From Thiobacillaceae bacterium (lineage in GTDB: Bacteria > Pseudomonadota > Gammaproteobacteria > Burkholderiales > Thiobacillaceae), in the NCBI GenBank assembly GCA_012274165.1, contig JAAPAA010000387.1, positions 1 to 10,506 of the forward strand: 10,506 nt of DNA, read 5' to 3'. Made by a program: the position numbers and the translations under genes. How positions within the stretch are numbered: position 1 is the stretch's first letter; each line of letters opens with the position of its first letter. The notes under the pieces are model-generated. The model did not search any database. It saw only the letters and a list, made by a program, of their open reading frames with translations, and was not told where the DNA came from. Positions 5,550 through 10,506 of this stretch are shown here, in pieces.

Positions 5550-8231
5550 TTACCTCAGCAGGATCAACTCGTCTGGCGGCATGGGTTTGGCAAAGTGGTA
5601 ACCCTGCGCCAGGTCACACCCCAGATTCTGCACAAAATCCAGATGGGCCGCCGTCTCCACCCCCTCGGCGACAACCTGCAAATTCAGGGCGCGCGCCATG
5701 TCGATGATGACCCGTACGATGGCGGCATCGTGTGTATGGGTGGGTGCATCGCGGATGAATGTCTGGTCGATTTTGAGTACGTCTATCGGGAAGTGTTTCA
5801 GGTAGCCGAGCGAGGAATAACCGGTGCCGAAGTCGTCGATGGCGATTTGCACGCCGATGCGTTTGAGTTCAATGAGTGTGTCGGTGACCTGCTGCGGGTT
5901 GTGCATCATCGCGCTTTCGGTGATTTCGAGTTCCAGTGCGGCAGCCTCGAGTCCGGTTTCGGCCAGAATCGCGGCCACTCTGGCGACCAGATCGGGCTGG
6001 CGGAACTGGCGTGCAGCCAGATTGACTGCCATTGTCAACGACCGCCCCTGGGCGCGCCACGCCACCGTCTGGCGGCAGGCTTCGCGCAGCGCCCAGTCGC
6101 CAATCGGCAGGATCAGGCCGGTTTCTTCCGCCAGCGGGATGAAGCGCGCGGGGGGAACCAGCCCCCATTCCGGGTGCTGCCAGCGGATCAGCGCTTCCAC
6201 CCCGATCATGCGGCCGCTGGCCAGCTCGATCTTGGGCTGATAGAACAACACCAGCTCGTCGCGTTCGAGGGCGCGGCGCAGCGCGGCTTCGAGCGCGAGC
6301 AGATCCATGGCGCGGGCATTCATGTCGGCGGTATAAAAATGGAAGGTGCTGCGCCCGGCCTCTTTGGCCTGGTACATGGCGGCATCGGCATTGCGGATCA
6401 ATTCGTCTGCATCGCGGCCATCGTCCGGGAACAGGCTGATGCCGATGCTGGGGGTGATGGTGAGTTCCCGGCCTTCCAGCAGGAACGGTTGCTGCAATAC
6501 GGCAAACACTTTTTGTACTACATGAGCGGTGGTGTTGGCACCCGTCACATCGGCCAGCACCAGCACGAACTCATCGCCGCCGATGCGTGCCAGGGTGTCG
6601 CTTGCCCGTACGCAGGTCTGCAGCCGATGGGCGACTTCCACCAGCAGCCGGTCGCCGACCTGATGGCCGAGGGAGTCATTGACGTGCTTGAAGCGATCGA
6701 GGTCGAGGAACAGCACCGCGAACGGTTCGTTTTTCCGCTGCGCCAAATGGATGGCTTGCGTCAGGCGCTCGTGCAGCAGGGCGCGGTTGGGCAGGCCGGT
6801 GAGGACGTCGTGGTGCGCCAGATGCTGGATGCGTTCGGTGGCCGCTTTATGTTCGGTGATGTCGCGCGTTACAGAAAGCAGCGAGGTGATGTGGCCTTGC
6901 GTGTCGCGTAGCGGCACCGCATGGGTTTCGAGCCAGCGACGTGAGCCTTTCAGGCCGACGATTTCGAATTCCAGAGTGCCTTGTCCGCCTTCGAATACGC
7001 GCTTGGTCAGGGCGACAAAGGCCTTGCGGCTCGCCGGTGTGATGATCCCCGTCACTCTTTGACCGATGACCTGCTCCGCCGTATCCGCTTCGATCATGTC
7101 CAGTCCGGCGCGGTTCATCTGCAGCAGGGTGCCGTCGCGCGCGAGCTGCTTCACACACTCGGGCTCGACTTCGATGATGGTTTGCAGGCGCAGCTTGCTT
7201 TCCGCCAGCGCCGTTTCCACTACTTTGCGTTCGCTGATGTCGGTATGGGTGCCGATCATGCGCAGCGGCGCGCCGGCCGCATCACGTTCGACCACCTGGC
7301 CGCGGTCGAGCACCCATTTGTAGCTGCCGTCCTTGCAGCGCATGCGGTGTTCGTGGCTATAGGCCGCTGTCTCGCCGCGCGTGTGGCGTTCGAGATCCGC
7401 GTCACAGCTCGCCTTATCCTCGGGGTGGACGCGGCCATCCCATTCCGCGAAAGTGGTGCCGATATCAGCGTCGGCATAGCCCAGCATCGCTTTCCAGCGC
7501 GGCGAGAAAAACACCTCGCCGGTCCGGGTATTCCAGTCCCACACGCCATCGCCCGCCCCGTTCAGCGCGAACTGCCAGCGTGACTCGCTTTCGCGTAGCG
7601 CCTGCTCGCGCGGCTCGGCGGCAAGGCGCAGGCTGAGGTTTTCGATGATGTTGAGGTGAATGCGGTGCGCGTTCAGGCCCAATCCCATCACCAGCAGCAC
7701 AGCCATGGCGCCCATGGCGAACTGAAGGGGGTGGTCTCCGCCCAGCAGGTGGATCGTCAGCGGTAGCAGCAAAACCAGGATGAAGCTGAACGCCGCCGGC
7801 CGATCCACCGACAACGCACTCACTGCGCCGGCAGCCATGCCGACGAGGGTGGCGGCGAGAAATGCCTGATGCGCGAGATCGTTCGGCGTGAACAGCCACC
7901 AGCCGGCTGCGCCCCAGACCAGCCCGGCGGCGAGCACCCCGATCCGGAAACGCCACAGCCAGGTTTCGCTCTGGGCAATGTCCGGCGCCGCCCGCCGGTA
8001 GCTGACCGCAAGAACGGCGCGCGTTGCGGTGACGAGCAGGATCGCCAGCAGCCAGCCCAGAACCTGCGGCCGTCCGAGTATGTCGGCCTGCATGACCGCC
8101 AGAATGAGGGAAATAATGAGGGTGGTGAGCAGTGACAGGGGCAGGCTGGTAAAGAGCAGGCGCACCTGCTCGGCGCGAACGATCTCAGGTATGGGCGAGG
8201 GTGGAGGGGATGACGTGATGGACTTAGCCAT
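5550..8231 (-). CDS. Membrane-anchored PAS-PAS-GGDEF-EAL c-di-GMP cyclase/phosphodiesterase
   Basis: This 893-aa inner-membrane protein may both make and break c-di-GMP. Six hydrophobic segments (about 27-47, 57-77, 95-113, 121-140, 146-163, 169-188) form a MASE-like sensor region of no class I can name. PAS domains follow at about 211-335 and 345-460, each ending in a PAC segment (GTHTDISERK, SVTRDITEHK). The GGDEF domain (about 465-630) has an intact GGDEF at 551-555 and the inhibitory I-site R542-x-x-D545. The EAL domain (about 645-893) has E679-A-L, N737, E769, D799-D800, K820, E856 and Q876, so catalysis looks intact. The ATG at 8231 overlaps the regulator's stop by 8 nt and has a GGCGGG-type site. 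The alternative start at 8285 is a TTG inside the previous gene. Last gene of the sensor operon; net activity cannot be told. Confidence 0.95.
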   Translation of the reverse strand: MAKSITSSPPPSPIPEIVRAEQVRLLFTSLPLSLLTTLIISLILAVMQADILGRPQVLGWLLAILLVTATRAVLAVSYRRAAPDIAQSETWLWRFRIGVLAAGLVWGAAGWWLFTPNDLAHQAFLAATLVGMAAGAVSALSVDRPAAFSFILVLLLPLTIHLLGGDHPLQFAMGAMAVLLVMGLGLNAHRIHLNIIENLSLRLAAEPREQALRESESRWQFALNGAGDGVWDWNTRTGEVFFSPRWKAMLGYADADIGTTFAEWDGRVHPEDKASCDADLERHTRGETAAYSHEHRMRCKDGSYKWVLDRGQVVERDAAGAPLRMIGTHTDISERKVVETALAESKLRLQTIIEVEPECVKQLARDGTLLQMNRAGLDMIEADTAEQVIGQRVTGIITPASRKAFVALTKRVFEGGQGTLEFEIVGLKGSRRWLETHAVPLRDTQGHITSLLSVTRDITEHKAATERIQHLAHHDVLTGLPNRALLHERLTQAIHLAQRKNEPFAVLFLDLDRFKHVNDSLGHQVGDRLLVEVAHRLQTCVRASDTLARIGGDEFVLVLADVTGANTTAHVVQKVFAVLQQPFLLEGRELTITPSIGISLFPDDGRDADELIRNADAAMYQAKEAGRSTFHFYTADMNARAMDLLALEAALRRALERDELVLFYQPKIELASGRMIGVEALIRWQHPEWGLVPPARFIPLAEETGLILPIGDWALREACRQTVAWRAQGRSLTMAVNLAARQFRQPDLVARVAAILAETGLEAAALELEITESAMMHNPQQVTDTLIELKRIGVQIAIDDFGTGYSSLGYLKHFPIDVLKIDQTFIRDAPTHTHDAAIVRVIIDMARALNLQVVAEGVETAAHLDFVQNLGCDLAQGYHFAKPMPPDELILLR

Positions 8232-8886
8232 TGTCGCGCCCGCCTGGCGCGACCCGGTTCTCGACTGCAAATACGGCGGCTTCAACGCGTGAGGTTAAAT
8301 TCAGCTTGGCCAGAATATGCCGCACATGCAGCTTGACCGTGTCGTGGCTGATGTCGAGGGTGCGGGCGATGGCCTTGTTGCTCTCGCCGCGCGACAGGTG
8401 GGTGAGAATTTCGCGTTCACGCGGGGTCAGCGAGTCGAGCAGGGAGCCTTTGCGCTGGTCCTTCTGGTCATACAGCCTGACCAGCTTGGCGGTCATCGCC
8501 AGGGCGACGACGGTTTCGCCGCGCTGCGCGCGCAGGATGGCGTCAACCACTTCGTCGGGTTCCATGCTCTTGAGCAAATAGCCATTGGCGCCCGCCCGCA
8601 GGGCACGGGCCAGATCGTCCTCGGCTTCGGAGAGCGTGAGAATGAGCACCGGCAGGCTGTAGCCCTCAGCCCGCAGTTGCTGCATCAGGGTGATGCCGTC
8701 GGTGCCGGGCATGTTGAGATCGAGGATGAGCACGTCGGGACGGTGCGCGTGCAGCAGCATGCTGACCTCGCCCGGATTGCCGGTGAATGCGGTGACCTCG
8801 ATCTGCCCGCTTTGTTCGAGCAGCTCGGCCAGCCCCTTGCGGAACAGGGTGTGGTCGTCGACGAGGATGATGCGGGTCAGGCTCAT
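8224..8886 (-). CDS. NarL/FixJ-family response regulator
   Basis: This 220-aa cytoplasmic transcription factor pairs with the histidine kinase encoded just before it. The receiver domain (1-120) has the acidic pair D10-D11, the phospho-acceptor D56 in LILDLNMPGTDG, T84 and K106 in NGYLLKSMEP. The LuxR-type helix-turn-helix (about 151-206) reads LTPREREIL, then NKAIARTLDIS and DTVKLHVRHIL, ending in SRVEAAV, close to E. coli NarL at the same place. It starts at the ATG at 8886, which overlaps the kinase stop by 4 nt (ATGA), and its own stop overlaps the next gene by 8 nt, so the three proteins are probably made together by coupled translation. NarL-like binding to nitrate-regulated promoters is possible but not shown; the target genes are unknown. 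Confidence 0.96.
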   Translation of the reverse strand: MSLTRIILVDDHTLFRKGLAELLEQSGQIEVTAFTGNPGEVSMLLHAHRPDVLILDLNMPGTDGITLMQQLRAEGYSLPVLILTLSEAEDDLARALRAGANGYLLKSMEPDEVVDAILRAQRGETVVALAMTAKLVRLYDQKDQRKGSLLDSLTPREREILTHLSRGESNKAIARTLDISHDTVKLHVRHILAKLNLTSRVEAAVFAVENRVAPGGRDNG

Positions 8887-10127
8887 AGGCTGCGACCTGC
8901 CGGGTCGTTCTCGGATGGGGTGCGATTGGACGGCCGCTGCGGGAACACGAGGCGGATCACGGTGCCGCCAGCGGGGCGGCTTTCCACCTTGAGCTTGCCG
9001 TCGAGCTTGGCGGCGCGCTCGCGCATGATGGTGAGGCCAAAGCTCTTGCCCATGGTCGATGACTCGTCGTTTTTGCGTTGCACGCCGACGCCGTCATCGG
9101 CGACGTTGACGATGTACTGGCCGTCTTCGAGATCGAAGGTGATGACGACGTGGCGTGCACGCGCGTGCTTGGCGATGTTGTAGAGCGATTCCTGGATGAT
9201 GTGGAAGACCTGGATTTCCTCGTCGGGGGTGAGTGAAACGTCCTGCACCAGGTTGAGGAAATCGACGTCGGCATTGGCCTTCTTGCGGAAACTCTTGGCC
9301 AGCTCCTGGATCGCCGGCACCAGCCCGCGCGGGTTGATGCGGTCACGGTACTGGGTGATGAGGTCGCGCAGGTCGGCATAGGCCAGATCGACGGCTTCTT
9401 CGACATCGCCCAGATAGCGGTTGGCCTTGGGGTAATCCTCGTGGCGCATCGCGTCGGACAAAACCGTCAGCCGCATCTTGGCGTAGGCCAGCGTTTGCGC
9501 CAGCGAATCGTGAATCTGGTTGGCCAGCATCTGGCGCTCGTTCATCAGCGAGATGCGCATGTTCTCGCGGGTGAGGCGGGCGTTTTCCAGCGCGATGCCA
9601 AGATGCTCGCCGATCGAACGGAACAGCATGCGCACGTCTTCGGGCACGCTGTGGCCTTCATCGAGAAACAGGTTGTACACGCCCATGACCTGATTCTTGT
9701 GCATCAGCGGAACCGCGACCACGGTTTTGCAGGTGTTGCTGAAATAGGCGTCGTTCGCTTGCTTCTTGCAGAAGGCGACGTTGTTCCAGCTGCTGGTGGT
9801 GATTTCGCGTGCTGCCTTGCCGCACACCCCGCAATCGACGCTGACGATGGTTTCGTGCTCGACCATTTCGGGCGGCAGGCCGACCGAGCCGATCAGCCGC
9901 AGATGGGTGCGGTCGTCGGTGATGACGCGTACCGCGCCGGCCTGCGCGCCCGCCAGCCGGATCATGGTCGACAGAAAACGCCCCAGCAGCTGTTCGACAT
10001 TGGCGTCGGTGGACAGGCTGGTGGTGATTTCCGACAGCACCCGCAGCGCCGGAATGCTGACGTTGCCCGCATCGGCCGGTGAGTGCTGGATCAGGGGATG
10101 AACATCTTTCAAGTTGAGGGACGACAT
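8883..10127 (-). CDS. Soluble GAF-domain NarX-type histidine kinase
   Basis: This 414-aa sensor kinase has no membrane segment and should sense a cytoplasmic signal. Residues about 28-185 form a GAF domain containing four cysteines (C99, C102, C120, C133), with CGVCGK and VVAVPLMHKNQVMGVYNLF as landmarks. A linker helix leads to the HisKA_3 dimerisation segment, where H206 in NQIHDSLAQTLAYAK is the phospho-acceptor, as in NarX, NarQ and NreB. The HATPase domain (about 300-397) has N317 in ESLYNIAKHARA, the G1 box DDGVGV (344-349) and the G2 box FGLTIMRERA (363-372). The partner is the NarL-type regulator encoded next, overlapping by 4 nt. Only a weak ribosome binding site precedes the ATG at 10127. 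It lies 42 nt after the preceding gene and may share its transcript. The cysteine set suggests metal, Fe-S or redox sensing, which is inference. Confidence 0.95.
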   Translation of the reverse strand: MSSLNLKDVHPLIQHSPADAGNVSIPALRVLSEITTSLSTDANVEQLLGRFLSTMIRLAGAQAGAVRVITDDRTHLRLIGSVGLPPEMVEHETIVSVDCGVCGKAAREITTSSWNNVAFCKKQANDAYFSNTCKTVVAVPLMHKNQVMGVYNLFLDEGHSVPEDVRMLFRSIGEHLGIALENARLTRENMRISLMNERQMLANQIHDSLAQTLAYAKMRLTVLSDAMRHEDYPKANRYLGDVEEAVDLAYADLRDLITQYRDRINPRGLVPAIQELAKSFRKKANADVDFLNLVQDVSLTPDEEIQVFHIIQESLYNIAKHARARHVVITFDLEDGQYIVNVADDGVGVQRKNDESSTMGKSFGLTIMRERAAKLDGKLKVESRPAGGTVIRLVFPQRPSNRTPSENDPAGRSL

Positions 10128-10169
10128 GGCTTCAGCATATCCGATTTGTGCACGATCTCCAGCCCGGCT

Positions 10170-10506
10170 TTATGGCGCAGGCGCGCTGGGTGCGGGCGCC
10201 GCCATGCCGGGATCGAGATCCTCCGGGAACCCCCCTTGTGCGGGTTCGGGTTCTTTGACCAGCGTGTCGACCTGACTGCTGGAACCGTCGGGTTTTTCCT
10301 GCACCGGCGGGCGCGGCGGGGCGGGAGGGGCCACGACGGCAGGCAGTACCGGCGCCGGAATGGCGGTTTCGGCTGCGCGCGGCACGGGCGCAGGCGCAGG
10401 CGGCTGCGGATACAGATGCGGCTGTAGCTGCGGCAGCAGGTTTTTCAGGATCTGCGTGGCGAGCGAGCTGGTGAAGACGAACTGGCCCGCCTGCTCGCCC
10501 GGCACC
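10170..10506 (-). CDS. Unrecognised protein with proline/alanine-rich C-terminus, partial
   Basis: The reading frame is open to the right edge and ends with TAA at 10172-10170; its start lies outside the window (the first codon that could look like a start here is GTG, read as valine inside a longer protein). The first visible residues, QFVFTSSLATQILKNLLPQL, look like the end of a folded or helical domain. The remaining 80 or so residues are about a quarter proline, with runs such as PAPAPVP and APPAPPRPP, then an acidic stretch KEPEP and EDLDP. Such tails are typical of disordered linkers or surface-exposed ends. I do not recognise the family. It is on the strand of the kinase operon and stops 42 nt before the kinase start, so it may be the preceding gene of the same transcript. 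Confidence 0.7.
   Translation of the reverse strand, partial: VPGEQAGQFVFTSSLATQILKNLLPQLQPHLYPQPPAPAPVPRAAETAIPAPVLPAVVAPPAPPRPPVQEKPDGSSSQVDTLVKEPEPAQGGFPEDLDPGMAAPAPSAPAP

Noticed and set aside
5595..6911. Long plus-strand open frame opposite the GGDEF-EAL gene
   Set aside because: It is antisense to strongly recognised domains and has no family motif; long antisense frames are common in GC-rich genes.
8232..8285. N-terminal extension of the GGDEF-EAL protein starting at 8285
   Set aside because: The codon at 8285 is TTG, lies deep within the response regulator gene, and the ATG at 8231 gives a short coupled overlap with a better ribosome binding site.
10183..10430. Repetitive GC-rich stretch as a DNA repeat array
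   Set aside because: The repetition is imperfect and explained by proline and alanine codons of the coding tail; no constant unit is seen.

Overview
The window is GC-rich chromosomal DNA with dense, short-gapped genes. Gene content (beta/gamma-type fused ArgA, RsmE, a NarX/NarL-like pair, a multi-domain c-di-GMP protein and an exported DsrE-like protein) suggests a betaproteobacterium. A sulfur-oxidiser of the Thiobacillus type is possible, but this is an inference from protein style and not a database match. No tRNA, rRNA, CRISPR array, insertion sequence or phage gene was seen.

Left part (1-1933, minus strand): argA, the first enzyme of arginine synthesis, is followed after 23 nt by an exported PhnD-like phosphate/phosphonate-type binding protein that runs off the left edge. 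The argA leader carries a small perfect hairpin and no clear Shine-Dalgarno sequence. Next comes a plus-strand gene for a secreted single-cysteine DsrE-like protein (2087-2521), closed by a strong intrinsic terminator and facing rsmE (2580-3305, minus).

Middle (3351-5322, plus strand): a compact three-gene run of a thioredoxin/peroxiredoxin-like protein, a class I SAM methyltransferase with a strong ribosome binding site, and an inositol-monophosphatase-family phosphatase. Gaps are 1 and 15 nt, so co-transcription is likely. The 45-bp gap between rsmE and this run must hold the divergent promoters.

Right part (5550-10506, minus strand): a signalling operon. In transcription order it holds the proline-rich C-terminus of an unrecognised protein (runs off the right edge), a soluble GAF histidine kinase with four cysteines in the GAF domain, a NarL-type response regulator, and a membrane-anchored PAS-PAS-GGDEF-EAL protein. 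The last three genes overlap by 4 and 8 nt. The likely logic is a cytoplasmic redox, gas or ligand signal passed by phosphotransfer to a DNA-binding regulator, with c-di-GMP turnover made from the same transcript.

The 227-nt gap 5323-5549 is not empty: on the minus strand it holds two short out-of-frame pieces resembling the end of a second EAL domain, unlike the intact neighbour, so it looks like the relic of a lost c-di-GMP phosphodiesterase gene. No wholly new system is evident. The best leads are the four-cysteine sensor kinase operon, the EAL relic and the exported DsrE protein.
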